A stretch of 64,000 nucleotides of DNA from Pseudomonas sp. UBA1879 (GCF_002338065.1 NZ_DDHJ01000016.1:124001-188000); one strand, 5' to 3'; positions 17,475 through 26,100 are shown, counted from the first letter of the stretch. Translations and numbers: made by a program. Notes: generated from the sequence alone by a model not told the origin.

Positions 17475-18557
17475 TTACCGCGCCGATCGGGCCTGAGCCA
17501 GATGCTGATAAATCGCGATTCGCCTGCGCCCCAGCAGCTTCCGTGCCGCCCATTGGTCGAGCCATTGGTGCAGTTGTGCAGTGGCGATCGGTCCTCTATT
17601 TCTTTTTTCAGCGTTGTGGAAGGCTTTTTCCCACCAGACCGCTGAACAGGCCCGGTCGAACTCATTGGGATGCTCGCAGCAACCATAAAGCAGTTCGCGG
17701 ATGAACTGGCGCTGGGCTTTGGGAACGGCAAGCGTAGCGCCTTTGTACAGCAGCCGCTGCCAGGCACCCGGGCGAGGCAGGCGAACCGACACCTTGCCTG
17801 TATCCGCCAGCGCTTCTGCACTGAGGGGCGTTTGTTCATGTTTGTGCAGCCAGGCCCTGACCTTGGCGCGGAACAGCTGCTTGCGGCTCCAGTAGTGATG
17901 AATCACGTCGGTGCATTGATCGATTTTCAACGTGCGATACGCCGCCACACCCAGACAGAACTCTTCCAGCGTCACGGCCCCTGGCGTGAGCGGGAAAAAT
18001 TCGTCCATCAGCGCGATGGATCTGTCGAGGGTCGCGACGTTTGCGTGGCTCAGCCCGATCACGCCCGAGTTCACCAGCCGCATCTGATCGTCCGCCAGGT
18101 CCCGCTCCGCTAGCGTCTCTGCCAGCGCCGTGTAAAGGACGGTCTCCTTGCATTCGTCGTAGCGCAATTGAAAAGCGTTGCACAGCAAAGTGTCGGGCTT
18201 CACTCGATCGAACAGCTGCATCGGGCTGTCCTGAAAGAATGTATCGGTGTCGATCAGCACGACTTTTTCCGACGCTTGCAGCACTTTGCGGGCGACGACG
18301 TGTTTGCAGCGAAACGCGTAACGATGCGGACCGCTCCATTCGCGGCGCATTTCTGCATCGAGCGGGCGCACCCGCACCGGCAACGCTCGGTAGGGCATGG
18401 GGTTATCAGTGAACACTTGAATGTCGAACGGGCGATCGTCGCCCGCCTGCGCCACGGCGCTCGCGATGCTGAATACCGCTTCCTGATGGTAGGTGTCTGC
18501 GCCAAAAACCAGGTAGACGAGCTGGGGGCGCGCGAGGAGGGGTCTGAATGAAGTCAC
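17475..18557 (-). CDS. Predicted glycosyltransferase-like protein with DxD motif
   Basis: This 360-residue soluble protein has no signal peptide. Its first half looks like a GT-A nucleotide-sugar-binding domain: LVYLVFGADTYHQEAVFSIA, a strand-rich segment, then VVLIDTDTFFQDSP, whose DTD matches the metal-binding DxD of GT8-like transferases. RLVNSGVIGLS also fits that fold. The second half is helical and basic. The acceptor is unknown and no polysaccharide genes are near. The call rests on fold-level motifs only. It is transcribed in the same direction as metF and the solute-binding gene, with gaps of about 80-110 bases, so cotranscription is possible but not shown. Confidence 0.6.
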   Translation of the reverse strand: MTSFRPLLARPQLVYLVFGADTYHQEAVFSIASAVAQAGDDRPFDIQVFTDNPMPYRALPVRVRPLDAEMRREWSGPHRYAFRCKHVVARKVLQASEKVVLIDTDTFFQDSPMQLFDRVKPDTLLCNAFQLRYDECKETVLYTALAETLAERDLADDQMRLVNSGVIGLSHANVATLDRSIALMDEFFPLTPGAVTLEEFCLGVAAYRTLKIDQCTDVIHHYWSRKQLFRAKVRAWLHKHEQTPLSAEALADTGKVSVRLPRPGAWQRLLYKGATLAVPKAQRQFIRELLYGCCEHPNEFDRACSAVWWEKAFHNAEKRNRGPIATAQLHQWLDQWAARKLLGRRRIAIYQHLAQARSAR

Positions 18558-18663
18558 TGGATGTCCGTCCGAATCAAGGCTTCAGCAAGCCTCGTTATGA
18601 CGAAGCCTGCTGGAGAAACATTGCCTTAATGTGACCGGAGCCCGCGGACTGAATTCCGATGAC

Positions 18664-19509
18664 TTAGCGAGGGAGTTGCAGGTTGTTCCAGATCGCCAGG
18701 CTAGGTTCGGCCTGGTTCAGCGTGTAGAAGTGCAAACCTGGGGCGCCACCTTGCAGCAGACGTTCACACATCTGCGTGATGACGTGTTCGCCGAAGGCCT
18801 GAATGCTCGCCGAATCGTCGCCGTAGGCTTCCAGTTGCTTGCGAATCCAGCGCGGGATCTCCGCACCGCAGGCGTCGGAAAAACGCGCCAGTTTGCTGTA
18901 GTTGGTAATGGGCATGATGCCCGGCACGATCGGAATGCTGACGCCCATCTTCTGCACACGCTCGACGAAGTAGAAATAGCTGTCGGCGTTGAAGAAGTAC
19001 TGCGTGATCGCGCTGTCGGCACCGGCATTGGCCTTGCGCACGAAGTTTTTCAGATCGTCTTCGAAGCTGCGCGCCTGTGGGTGCATCTCCGGGTACGCAG
19101 CGACTTCAATATGAAAGTGGCTGCCGGTCTCTTCACGGATGAAGCTCACCAGATCATTGGCATGGCGCAACTCGCCATTCGCCATGCCCATACCGGACGG
19201 CAGGTCGCCGCGCAGGGCTACGATACGGGCGATGCCTGCATCTTTGTACTGCGCCAGCAATCCACGCAGATCGGCTTTGCTGTCGCCGACGCATGACAAG
19301 TGAGGTGCGGCGGGGATGTTCACTTCTTTTTCCAGCTGCAGCACGGTATTGAGCGTGCGGTCGCGCGTGGAACCGCCCGCACCGTAGGTGCAGGAAAAAA
19401 ATTCAGGGTTGTAACCGGCCAGCGTGCGGGCGGTGGCGAGCAATTTTTCATGACCAGCGTCGGTCTTCGTGGGGAAGAACTCGAAGCTGAAGCTACGGTC
19501 TTGGGACAT
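18664..19509 (-). CDS. metF: MetF, 5,10-methylenetetrahydrofolate reductase
   Basis: This 281-residue FAD-dependent TIM-barrel enzyme makes 5-methyltetrahydrofolate for methionine synthesis. It shows SFEFFPTKTDAG at the N-terminus (the catalytic Glu region), SCTYGAGGSTRDRT, ALRGDLPSG and ITQYFFNAD. The start is ATG 19509 after AGGATACGACC. It follows sahH in the same direction across a 186-base gap holding a REP pair and a long hairpin, so it is probably partly cotranscribed with sahH and therefore under the SAH riboswitch. Confidence 0.95.
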   Translation of the reverse strand: MSQDRSFSFEFFPTKTDAGHEKLLATARTLAGYNPEFFSCTYGAGGSTRDRTLNTVLQLEKEVNIPAAPHLSCVGDSKADLRGLLAQYKDAGIARIVALRGDLPSGMGMANGELRHANDLVSFIREETGSHFHIEVAAYPEMHPQARSFEDDLKNFVRKANAGADSAITQYFFNADSYFYFVERVQKMGVSIPIVPGIMPITNYSKLARFSDACGAEIPRWIRKQLEAYGDDSASIQAFGEHVITQMCERLLQGGAPGLHFYTLNQAEPSLAIWNNLQLPR

Positions 19510-19542
19510 GGTCGTATCCTGGGAAAAGCCTACGCAAAACCC

Positions 19543-19630
19543 TGTAGGAGTGAGCTTGCTCGCGATAGCGTCAGGTCAGTCGATCTCCTTCTCGGATCTG
19601 ACGCTATCGCGAACAAGCTCACTCCTACAG
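19543..19630. repeat. REP pair (TGTAGGAGTGAGCTTGCTCGC family)
   Basis: Inverted arms TGTAGGAGTGAGCTTGCTCG and CGAACAAGCTCACTCCTACA, extended by GCGATAGCGTCAG/CTGACGCTATCGC, flank about 18 spacer bases between sahH and metF. The same family occurs at 26101 and 44545. It has the structure of a REPIN. Confidence 0.88.
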
Positions 19631-19647
19631 GGGTAATGGTCGTTCTT

Positions 19648-19688
19648 GCTGAAGGGCGTGCCCGAAACAACGGGGCACGCCCTTCAGC
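19648..19688 (-). terminator. Long hairpin just after the sahH stop codon
   Basis: The perfect 16-base inverted repeat GCTGAAGGGCGTGCCC/GGGCACGCCCTTCAGC has a nine-base loop and begins seven bases beyond the sahH stop. No T-run follows on the minus strand, so it may stabilise the sahH message or attenuate read-through into metF rather than act as a full terminator. Confidence 0.6.
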
Positions 19689-19695
19689 AGACGTA

Positions 19696-21105
19696 TCAGT
19701 ACCGGTAAGCGTGCGGCTTGAACGGGCCTTCGACCGTGACGCCGATGTAGTCGGCCTGGGTCTTGGTCAGCTTGGTCACGACGCCGCCGAAACCGCGGAC
19801 CATTTCCAGGGCCACTTCTTCGTCCAGCTTCTTCGGCAGCACTTCGACGGTCAGGCGCTCGGCTTTCTGAGCAGGGCTCAGGTCAGCGTATTTCTGGCCA
19901 TACAGGAAGATCTGAGCCAACACCTGGTTGGCGAACGAACCGTCCATGATGCGGCTTGGGTGACCTGTAGCGTTGCCCAGGTTTACCAGACGGCCTTCGG
20001 CCAGCAGGATCAGGTAGTCGTCGTTCTGAGCATCGAACTGACCAGCGCCGGTGCGGTGGATCTTGTGCACTTGTGGCTTCACTTCTTCCCATGCCCAGTT
20101 TTTGCGCATGAAAGCGGTGTCGATTTCGTTGTCGAAGTGACCGATGTTGCAAACCACGGCGCGTTTTTTCAGCGCTTTGAGCATGTTCGCGTCGCAGACG
20201 TTGACGTTGCCGGTGGTGGTCACGATCAGGTCGATCTTGCCCAGCAGGACCTTGTCGATGCTGGCTTCGGTGCCGTCGTTTTCACCGTCGATGAACGGCG
20301 AGACCAGTTCGAAACCGTCCATGCAGGCTTGCATGGCGCAGATCGGGTCGACTTCCGACACCTTGACGATCATGCCTTCCTGACGCAGCGACTGAGCCGA
20401 GCCCTTGCCCACGTCACCGTAGCCGATGACCAGCGCTTGCTTGCCGGACAGCAGGTGGTCGGTGCCGCGCTTGATGGCGTCGTTCAGGCTGTGACGGCAG
20501 CCGTATTTGTTGTCGTTCTTGCTCTTGGTGACCGAGTCGTTGACGTTGATCGCAGGGATCTTCAGCTCGCCCTTGGCCAGCATGTCCAGCAGGCGGTGAA
20601 CGCCGGTGGTGGTTTCTTCGGTGACGCCGTGGATCTTGTCCAGCATCGCCGGGTATTTCTTGTGCAGAATCTCGGTCAGGTCGCCGCCGTCGTCGAGGAT
20701 CATGTTGGCGTCCCAAGGCTGACCGTCTTTGAGGATGGTCTGTTCGATGCACCATTCGTACTCTTCTTCGGTCTCGCCTTTCCAGGCGAAAACCGGAATG
20801 CCGGCGGCGGCGATGGCAGCGGCGGCCTGATCCTGAGTCGAGAAAATGTTGCAGGACGACCAGCGCACTTCGGCACCCAGGGCAACCAGGGTTTCGATCA
20901 GCACGGCGGTCTGAATGGTCATGTGGATGCAGCCGAGAATCTTCGCGCCTTTCAGTGGTTGCTCGCCGGCGTATTTGCGACGCAGGCCCATCAGGGCAGG
21001 CATTTCGGATTCAGCAATGATGGTTTCGCGACGGCCCCAGGCTGCCAGGGAAATATCGGCGACCTTGTAGTCGTTGAAATCGTTGGGCGTCAGTACAGCG
21101 CTCAT
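19696..21105 (-). CDS. sahH: SahH, S-adenosylhomocysteine hydrolase
   Basis: This 469-residue NAD-dependent cytosolic enzyme splits S-adenosylhomocysteine into homocysteine and adenosine, clearing the product of methyl transfer. Motifs include LGCIHMTIQTAVLIETL, the NAD-binding VIGYGDVGKGSAQSL, NDSVTKSKNDNKYGC with the catalytic Lys, and the C-terminal PFKPHAYRY expected of the family. The start is ATG 21105, giving the usual Pseudomonas length; the frame stays open further upstream but that region is the riboswitch leader. Expression should rise when SAH binds the leader RNA. Confidence 0.97.
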   Translation of the reverse strand: MSAVLTPNDFNDYKVADISLAAWGRRETIIAESEMPALMGLRRKYAGEQPLKGAKILGCIHMTIQTAVLIETLVALGAEVRWSSCNIFSTQDQAAAAIAAAGIPVFAWKGETEEEYEWCIEQTILKDGQPWDANMILDDGGDLTEILHKKYPAMLDKIHGVTEETTTGVHRLLDMLAKGELKIPAINVNDSVTKSKNDNKYGCRHSLNDAIKRGTDHLLSGKQALVIGYGDVGKGSAQSLRQEGMIVKVSEVDPICAMQACMDGFELVSPFIDGENDGTEASIDKVLLGKIDLIVTTTGNVNVCDANMLKALKKRAVVCNIGHFDNEIDTAFMRKNWAWEEVKPQVHKIHRTGAGQFDAQNDDYLILLAEGRLVNLGNATGHPSRIMDGSFANQVLAQIFLYGQKYADLSPAQKAERLTVEVLPKKLDEEVALEMVRGFGGVVTKLTKTQADYIGVTVEGPFKPHAYRY

Positions 21106-21131
21106 AAGAGTCTCCATTCGTAGTGTGCGAA

Positions 21132-21231
21132 TGGGCGCCGTTGTGCGTTTAAAGCTTGATCGGCGCGACGCCGGACCAAACAACGCCCTCTCCGAGCCTG
21201 ACAGGTCTGACCTGCTGCAGCGCCCCTCGGA
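21132..21231 (-). ncRNA. SAH riboswitch in the sahH leader
   Basis: On the minus strand the leader starts CCGAGGGGCGCTGCAGCAGG (from 21230) and continues through a small hairpin (CAGGTC/GACCTG) to CAGGCTCGG (21200-21192), which closes helix P1 (CCGAG/CTCGG). Further down, AACGGCGCCC (to about 21133) can pair with GGGCGC in the first segment to form the pseudoknot. These elements, in this order, match the SAH riboswitch class known upstream of ahcY/sahH genes in Proteobacteria, an on-switch that frees expression when SAH accumulates. It ends about 27 bases before the sahH ATG. Confidence 0.85.
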
Positions 21232-21422
21232 CAGGTGGCGGGAAAACGGTATCAAGCGGTGATGACCGTTTTTTGAAGCGGTGGTGATTATAAGGCTTGA
21301 GCGGCAAGCTGCAAGCTGCAAGCGACAGGTGAAAGCGGATCTGCTTTTACTTGCAGCTTGCGGCTCGAAGCTTGAAGCTTGGGGCACAAACGCCACGATT
21401 CCCCAAACGCCCTGGAGCCCCC

Positions 21423-21827
21423 ATGAACTTCCACACTCGCAAATGGGTAAAGCCCGAAGACCTCAACCCGAACGGCACGCTGTTCGGTGGCAGTCTGCTG
21501 CGCTGGATCGACGAAGAAGCTGCGATCTACGCCATCGTTCAGTTGGGCAATCAGCGTGTGGTGACCAAGTACATTTCCGAGATCAACTTCGTCAGCGCTT
21601 CGCGTCAGGGTGACATCATCGAACTGGGCATCACGGCGACTGAGTTCGGTCGCACGTCCATCACTCTGACCTGCCAGGTGCGCAACAAAATCACCCGCAA
21701 AAGCATACTGACGGTCGAGAAAATGGTGTTCGTGAACTTGGGCGAGGACGGCCTGCCGGCGCCACATGGCAAGACCGAGATCACGTACGTCAAAGATCAG
21801 TTCAAGGATGACGTGATCAACGAATGA
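21423..21827 (+). CDS. Hotdog-fold acyl-CoA thioesterase (YciA-like)
   Basis: This 134-residue single-hotdog protein has the acyl-CoA thioesterase signature LNPNGTLFGGSLLRWIDEEA, with Asn and Asp at the expected active-site positions, and the second strand motif ISEINFVSASRQGDIIEL. It would hydrolyse cytosolic acyl-CoA esters; the chain preference is unknown. The start is ATG 21423 with CTGGAG upstream. It is divergent from sahH, and the stretch between (21241-21422) contains short homopurine-rich repeats of CTTGCAGCTTG type but no gene. Confidence 0.88.
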   Translation: MNFHTRKWVKPEDLNPNGTLFGGSLLRWIDEEAAIYAIVQLGNQRVVTKYISEINFVSASRQGDIIELGITATEFGRTSITLTCQVRNKITRKSILTVEKMVFVNLGEDGLPAPHGKTEITYVKDQFKDDVINE

Positions 21828-21865
21828 TCGGCAGGCTGCGTCCTTACCTCAGAACGACGCAAAGC

Positions 21866-21952
21866 TGTGGAGTCGGCCTGCTGGCGAATGCTGAATGTCG
21901 CGCATCACGAGTGGATGATCCAACGCCTTCGCCAGCGAGCCGGCTCCCACAA
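21866..21952. repeat. REP pair
   Basis: Arms TGTGGAGTCGGCCTGCTGGC (continuing GAATGC) and CGCCAGCGAGCCGGCTCCCA face each other across about 35 bases in the convergent gap between the thioesterase and otnI. It is a slightly diverged member of the family at 938. Confidence 0.8.
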
Positions 21953-21976
21953 TAGAACGGGGTACGCACGCTGGCT

Positions 21977-22007
21977 GATCGTGCCCACGCCGAACGTGGG
22001 CACGATC
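21977..22007 (-). terminator. Hairpin at the end of the otn operon
   Basis: A perfect 13-base stem GATCGTGCCCACG/CGTGGGCACGATC with a five-base loop lies 16 bases beyond the otnI stop. It lacks a T-run, so termination efficiency is uncertain. Confidence 0.6.
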
Positions 22008-22022
22008 AAGCAGCAGAGAACG

Positions 22023-22814
22023 TTACTCCGGGTGACTCGCCTTCCAGTCCCGCAACCATTGCAACCCTTCGCTTGTGTCGCCTTTCGGACGGTATTCGCA
22101 GCCGACCCAGCCGGTGTAACCCAGGCGGTCGATTTCTTCGAAGATCCATGGGTAATTGACTTCACCCAGATTTGGCTCATGACGATCAGGCACGCCGGCG
22201 ATCTGGATATGGCCGACGCCCGCGAAATCGCGGCGCAGTTTGCTGATCACATCGCCTTCGACGATCTGGCAGTGATAGAAATCGAACTGCACTTTCAGGT
22301 TGGCGGCGCCGACTTCCTTGCACACCGCCTGGCCCTGATCCTGACGGTTGAGGAAGAAGCCCGGCATGTCGCGGGTGTTGATCGGCTCGATCAGCACCGT
22401 GATGCCTGCTTTCCCGGCTTCTTCTGCCGCGTGGGCCAGGTTTTCCAGATAGACCGCATGGTGCTTCTCACGCACGTCTTCGCTGGGCAGCAGCCCCGCC
22501 ATCACGTGAATCCGGTCATTGCCCAACTCCGCCGCATAGTCGAGCGCCTTTTGGAAGCCGCTGCGGAATTCACTCTGCCGACCCGGCAACGAGGCAATCC
22601 CGCGTTCGCCCTTGGCCCAGTCACCCGGGGGCGCGTTGAACAGCGCTTGAGTCAGGCCGAAGTCTTCCAGACGCAGCTTGATTTGCGCTGCAGTGAAGTC
22701 ATACGGGAACAGGTATTCCACACCCCGGAAACCATCCGTGGCCGCAGCGCCGAAACGGGCGAGAAAGTCGTGTTGCGGATACAGCATGCTGAGGTTGGCA
22801 GCAAAGCGAGGCAT
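22023..22814 (-). CDS. otnI: OtnI, 2-oxo-tetronate isomerase (hydroxypyruvate isomerase family)
   Basis: This 263-residue TIM-barrel protein of the xylose-isomerase-like/Hyi family begins MPRFAANLSMLYPQHDFLAR and has VLIEPINTRDMPGFFLNRQD, VQFDFYHCQIVEGD and HIQIAGVPDRHEPN, which carry the metal-binding Glu, Asp and His residues. Sequence alone would allow hydroxypyruvate isomerase, but its place after otnC, otnK and ltnD identifies it as the isomerase that interconverts 2-oxo- and 3-oxo-tetronate in D-erythronate/L-threonate breakdown. The start is ATG 22814 after AAGGAGACC. A 251-base gap separates it from otnC; I see no gene there. Confidence 0.87.
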   Translation of the reverse strand: MPRFAANLSMLYPQHDFLARFGAAATDGFRGVEYLFPYDFTAAQIKLRLEDFGLTQALFNAPPGDWAKGERGIASLPGRQSEFRSGFQKALDYAAELGNDRIHVMAGLLPSEDVREKHHAVYLENLAHAAEEAGKAGITVLIEPINTRDMPGFFLNRQDQGQAVCKEVGAANLKVQFDFYHCQIVEGDVISKLRRDFAGVGHIQIAGVPDRHEPNLGEVNYPWIFEEIDRLGYTGWVGCEYRPKGDTSEGLQWLRDWKASHPE

Positions 22815-23065
22815 GTTGGTCTCCTTGGAAAGTCAGACGAAGGGCTCATTCGCAAGCCCCAAGGTTTGAGAACAGTGCTAAGCACATTCAAGTGCAGGGG
22901 TCGTCTCCGACGTTCAGGCCCGTCAGTTTAGTGAACAACGCTTCTGTTCCGCCTGTTTTTATCTTCGCCTGCCTTCGCTTGCCAGGTGTTCACATCGGCC
23001 CTTTTTTCCGACTGAACCGCGTCGTGGGGAGACCACCGCAACAGCCTCATCACCCGCTCTGTGGA

Positions 23066-23704
23066 TCACCAGATCACGCCAAAGGTCTGCCGTAGCTCTT
23101 CCAGAGCTGCCGCGTCCAGCGGCTCAGGTTTAGGGTTGCTCATCAGCCACAGGCGCGCGGTCTCTTCGAGCTCTTCCAAGGCGTAAGCCGCCTTGGCGAC
23201 AGAGCTTTCCCATACCACCGGACCTAGCCGCTCAAGCATTACGCCGCGGACGCTGTTCGCCAGCTTCGCCACTTGTTCGGCGACTTTCGGTGAGCCGGGA
23301 CGTTCGTAAGCAATCAGCGGAATGTGCCCGACTTTCATCACTTGATACGGCGTGATCGGCGGCAGAATGTCGTTCGGCTGCCAGACGCCCGCAAGGGTCA
23401 GGGCCACCAGATGCGTTGAATGGGTGTGCACCACGCCGCCGACCCCAGGGTTTCGGTCGTAGACCTCGCGATGCAGCATCAGTGTCTTGGACGGTTTGTC
23501 CCCTGACACCCATTCACCGGCCAGATTGACCTTGGCGATGCCGTTTGGGTCGAGGCGACCCAGGCACGCGTCGGTCGGCGTGATCAGCCAGCCATCTTCC
23601 AGGCGCGCGCTGATGTTGCCCGCGCTGCCCACGGTGTAGCCGCGCCCATACAGCAGCCGGCCGATGTTGCAGATTTCCTCACGCAGTGTGTTTTCGGTAC
23701 TCAT
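23066..23704 (-). CDS. otnC: OtnC, 3-oxo-tetronate 4-phosphate decarboxylase (class II aldolase family)
   Basis: This 212-residue class II aldolase/adducin-fold protein has the family start (YGRGYTVGSAGNISARLEDG), the zinc-binding histidines in VVHTHSTHLVAL and ITPTDACLGRLDP. In this gene context it decarboxylates 3-oxo-tetronate 4-phosphate to dihydroxyacetone phosphate. Its ATG overlaps the otnK stop by four bases (ATGA), with AGGAGG upstream, so the two are translationally coupled. Confidence 0.9.
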   Translation of the reverse strand: MSTENTLREEICNIGRLLYGRGYTVGSAGNISARLEDGWLITPTDACLGRLDPNGIAKVNLAGEWVSGDKPSKTLMLHREVYDRNPGVGGVVHTHSTHLVALTLAGVWQPNDILPPITPYQVMKVGHIPLIAYERPGSPKVAEQVAKLANSVRGVMLERLGPVVWESSVAKAAYALEELEETARLWLMSNPKPEPLDAAALEELRQTFGVIW

Positions 23705-24993
23705 TTGGCACCTCCTGCAAGCTGCTTTAGGGCTTTGTCAAAGAAGTCGCGGCCACCGAAGTTGCCGGATTTGAGCGCCAGTGCCAGCGGTTGATCGCCA
23801 CTGCTGACGGTGGCCGGAACGCCCGGATCGATTTGCGCACCGATTTTCAAAAGGCTCACGCCCAAGGCTTGAACCACGGCACCGGAGGTTTCGCCGCCAG
23901 CCACCACAAAGCGTTTCACGCCCGCCTCCAGCAAGCCGCGAGCGATTTGGCCCAGCGCTTCTTCCACCAACGCGCCAGCGCGCTCGACACCCAGTTTTTG
24001 CTGCACGGCTTTGACTTCTTCCGGGCTGCTGGTGGCGTAGATCAGCACGGTCTGGCCGGCATCACGGGCGAACGCCAAGGCGTCTTCAACCACCGGCTTG
24101 CCGTCGGCCAGCGCCAGCGGATCGATGCGCAGGGCGGGACGTTGGGCCTCCCGCCATGCCGCGACTTGGCCGTTAGTGGCCCCCGAGGCGCTGCCCGCGA
24201 GTACGACTTCGCCGCCTTCGACCTGCTCAAGCTGAGCCGCGTCGATGTCGCGCAATTTGCCCGCTTTGCGGAAGTTGCCTGGCAGACCGAGCGCGAGACC
24301 CGAACCACCGGTCAGCAGCGGCAGGTCGGCACAGGCTTCGCCGAGGGTGTACAGGTCGGCATCGGACAGCGCGTCGGCAATCGCCATGGTCACGCCGTCG
24401 GCGCGCAGCTCAGCGATGCGGGCACGCACGCCTTCCACACCTTTGGCGACGCTGTCGTAGCGCAAAAGGCCGACTTTCTTTTCAGTTTGCGATTGCAACA
24501 CGCGCACCAGATTGGCGTCGGTCATCGGCGTCAGTGGGTGGTTCTGCATGCCGCATTCGTTGAGCAGTTGATCCTGTACGAACAGATGACCACGAAAGAT
24601 CGTGCGGCCATTTTCGGGGAACGCCGGACACGCGAGCGTGAAGTCGCTGTTCAGTGCCTTGAGCAAGGCTTCGCTGACCTGGCCGATGTTGCCTTTGGCA
24701 GTGGAATCGAAGGTCGAGCAGTATTTGAAGAAGATCTGCTCGCAACCACGATCGCGCAGCCATCGCAGTGCCTCGAGAGATTCCCCCACGGCCTCCGCGG
24801 CTGGCGTGGTGCGAGATTTCAATGCGATGACGATGGCGTCGGCGTCCAGCTCGGCCAGGCTGTCTGCACTCGGAATGCCGATGCTTTGCACTGTGCGCAT
24901 GCCGCCGCGCACCAGCATGTTGGCCAGGTCGGTGGCGCCAGTGAAGTCATCGGCAATGCAGCCCAATAGAGGGCGGGGAGTGGAAGTGCTCAT
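23701..24993 (-). CDS. otnK: OtnK, 3-oxo-tetronate kinase (DUF1537 family)
   Basis: This 430-residue four-carbon sugar-acid kinase has the N-terminal GCIADDFTGATDLANMLVRG, KYCSTFDSTAKGNIG, and the C-terminal nucleotide-binding motifs VLAGSASGATNGQV and FVVAGGETSGAVVQALG. It phosphorylates 3-oxo-tetronate at C4 before decarboxylation by OtnC. The start is ATG 24993 after GAGGAATCGCC. It lies nine bases after ltnD and overlaps otnC, so ltnD-otnK-otnC form a tight operon. Confidence 0.92.
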   Translation of the reverse strand: MSTSTPRPLLGCIADDFTGATDLANMLVRGGMRTVQSIGIPSADSLAELDADAIVIALKSRTTPAAEAVGESLEALRWLRDRGCEQIFFKYCSTFDSTAKGNIGQVSEALLKALNSDFTLACPAFPENGRTIFRGHLFVQDQLLNECGMQNHPLTPMTDANLVRVLQSQTEKKVGLLRYDSVAKGVEGVRARIAELRADGVTMAIADALSDADLYTLGEACADLPLLTGGSGLALGLPGNFRKAGKLRDIDAAQLEQVEGGEVVLAGSASGATNGQVAAWREAQRPALRIDPLALADGKPVVEDALAFARDAGQTVLIYATSSPEEVKAVQQKLGVERAGALVEEALGQIARGLLEAGVKRFVVAGGETSGAVVQALGVSLLKIGAQIDPGVPATVSSGDQPLALALKSGNFGGRDFFDKALKQLAGGAK

Positions 24994-25002
24994 GGCGATT
25001 CC

Positions 25003-25908
25003 TCAATCGTTGGCGGCTTTGGCGACAGGCAGGGTGATGCCCGGAAAGATCTTGATCACGGCGGCGTCGTCTTCGCGACCAAAACCTGCGGTCGAGGCCT
25101 GCATGAACATCTGGTGCGCGGTAGAAGACAGCGGCAGCGGGAATTTGCTGGCGCGAGCTGTGTCCAGCACGAGGCCTAAATCTTTGACGAAAATGTCCAC
25201 AGCCGACAGCGGGGTGTAATCGGCCTTGAGGATGTGCGGCACGCGGTTCTCGAACATCCACGAGTTACCGGCGCTATGGGTGATCACTTCGTACAGCGCG
25301 TCGGCATCAACCCCCTCGCGCAGGCCCAAGGCCATGGCTTCGGCGCTCGCAGCGATGTGCACGCCTGCCAGCAGCTGGTTGATGATTTTGACTTTGGAGC
25401 CCAGGCCATGAACGTCGCCCAGGCGGTAGACCTTGCCCGCCATGCCGTTGAGAACCGCGTCAGCCTTGGCGTAGGCGTCGGCAGGACCGGACGTCATCAT
25501 GGTCATCTGACCTGCAGCCGCTTTGGCCGCACCGCCTGAAATCGGTGCATCGAGGTACAGCAGACCCTTTTCAGTCAGGCGCTGGCCCAGCTCAATGGCG
25601 AATGGTGGCGCAACGGTGGCACAACCGATCACCAGACTGCCCGGCTTGAGAGCGGCAACGGCGCCGTTCTCGCCAAACAACACGGCTTCAGTCTGCTCGG
25701 CGTTGACCACGACCGTCACGATCACATCGCAGAGGGCGGCCATGGCGGCAGGAGAATCGCAGGCAACGCCACCTTCGCTGGCGAATTGCTCAGTCACGGC
25801 AGCGCGCACGTCACAGGCATGAACGTTGAACCCGCTGCGCAGCAGGGAACGGGCGATGCCCAGCCCCATCGCACCGAGTCCAATGACGCCGACATTCTTG
25901 TTGTTCAC
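25003..25908 (-). CDS. ltnD: LtnD, L-threonate dehydrogenase (3-hydroxyacid dehydrogenase family)
   Basis: This 301-residue NAD-dependent beta-hydroxyacid dehydrogenase shows the Rossmann motif VGVIGLGAMGLGIARSLL, the substrate motif DAPISGGAAKA and the catalytic lysine in GLGSKVKIINQLLAG. With otnK, otnC and otnI it oxidises L-threonate to 2-oxo-tetronate as the first step. The best start is GTG 25908, because AAGGAG lies eight bases upstream and the Rossmann motif then begins near residue 5; an ATG at 25950 would add 14 residues without a ribosome site. It is the first gene of the operon. Confidence 0.9.
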   Translation of the reverse strand: MNNKNVGVIGLGAMGLGIARSLLRSGFNVHACDVRAAVTEQFASEGGVACDSPAAMAALCDVIVTVVVNAEQTEAVLFGENGAVAALKPGSLVIGCATVAPPFAIELGQRLTEKGLLYLDAPISGGAAKAAAGQMTMMTSGPADAYAKADAVLNGMAGKVYRLGDVHGLGSKVKIINQLLAGVHIAASAEAMALGLREGVDADALYEVITHSAGNSWMFENRVPHILKADYTPLSAVDIFVKDLGLVLDTARASKFPLPLSSTAHQMFMQASTAGFGREDDAAVIKIFPGITLPVAKAAND

Positions 25909-25972
25909 GAAAGCTCTCCTTGGGTTGAGCGCCATTAGTGCGTCAGGCACTCGGACGGTATTTGTTTCGAGC

Positions 25973-26040
25973 TGTTAAAGATAGTGAACCTTTGAGCTGA
26001 TAATGTGAAGTTATTTTTGATTTAACAAATATTAACATTG
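25973..26040. promoter_or_regulatory. Operator/promoter region of the ltnD-otn operon
   Basis: Upstream of ltnD the sequence is AT-rich and holds two TTAACA half-sites ten bases apart (26022-26027 and 26032-26037) and an inverted TGTTAA at 25973-25978. Same-face direct repeats of this kind fit a DeoR-type repressor, and one is encoded just upstream. This is inference. The whole ltnD-regulator gap (25909-26203) holds this region, a terminator and a REP pair. Confidence 0.4.
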
Positions 26041-26060
26041 GTTGTTTTTTGATCGGACAC

Positions 26061-26086
26061 AAAAAAGCCCCGGGGATAGCCGAGGC
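26061..26086 (-). terminator. Rho-independent terminator of the DeoR-type regulator gene
   Basis: On the minus strand GCCTCGG pairs with CCGGGGC (one G-T pair) around a short loop and is followed by six T residues. It lies beyond the REP pair downstream of the regulator gene and isolates it from the ltnD promoter. Confidence 0.7.
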
Positions 26087-26100
26087 GTTGCTATGTCGAG

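Noticed and set aside
21106..21396. A 97-residue N-terminal extension of SahH
   Set aside because: The region forms the SAH riboswitch and leader; ATG 21105 gives the family length.
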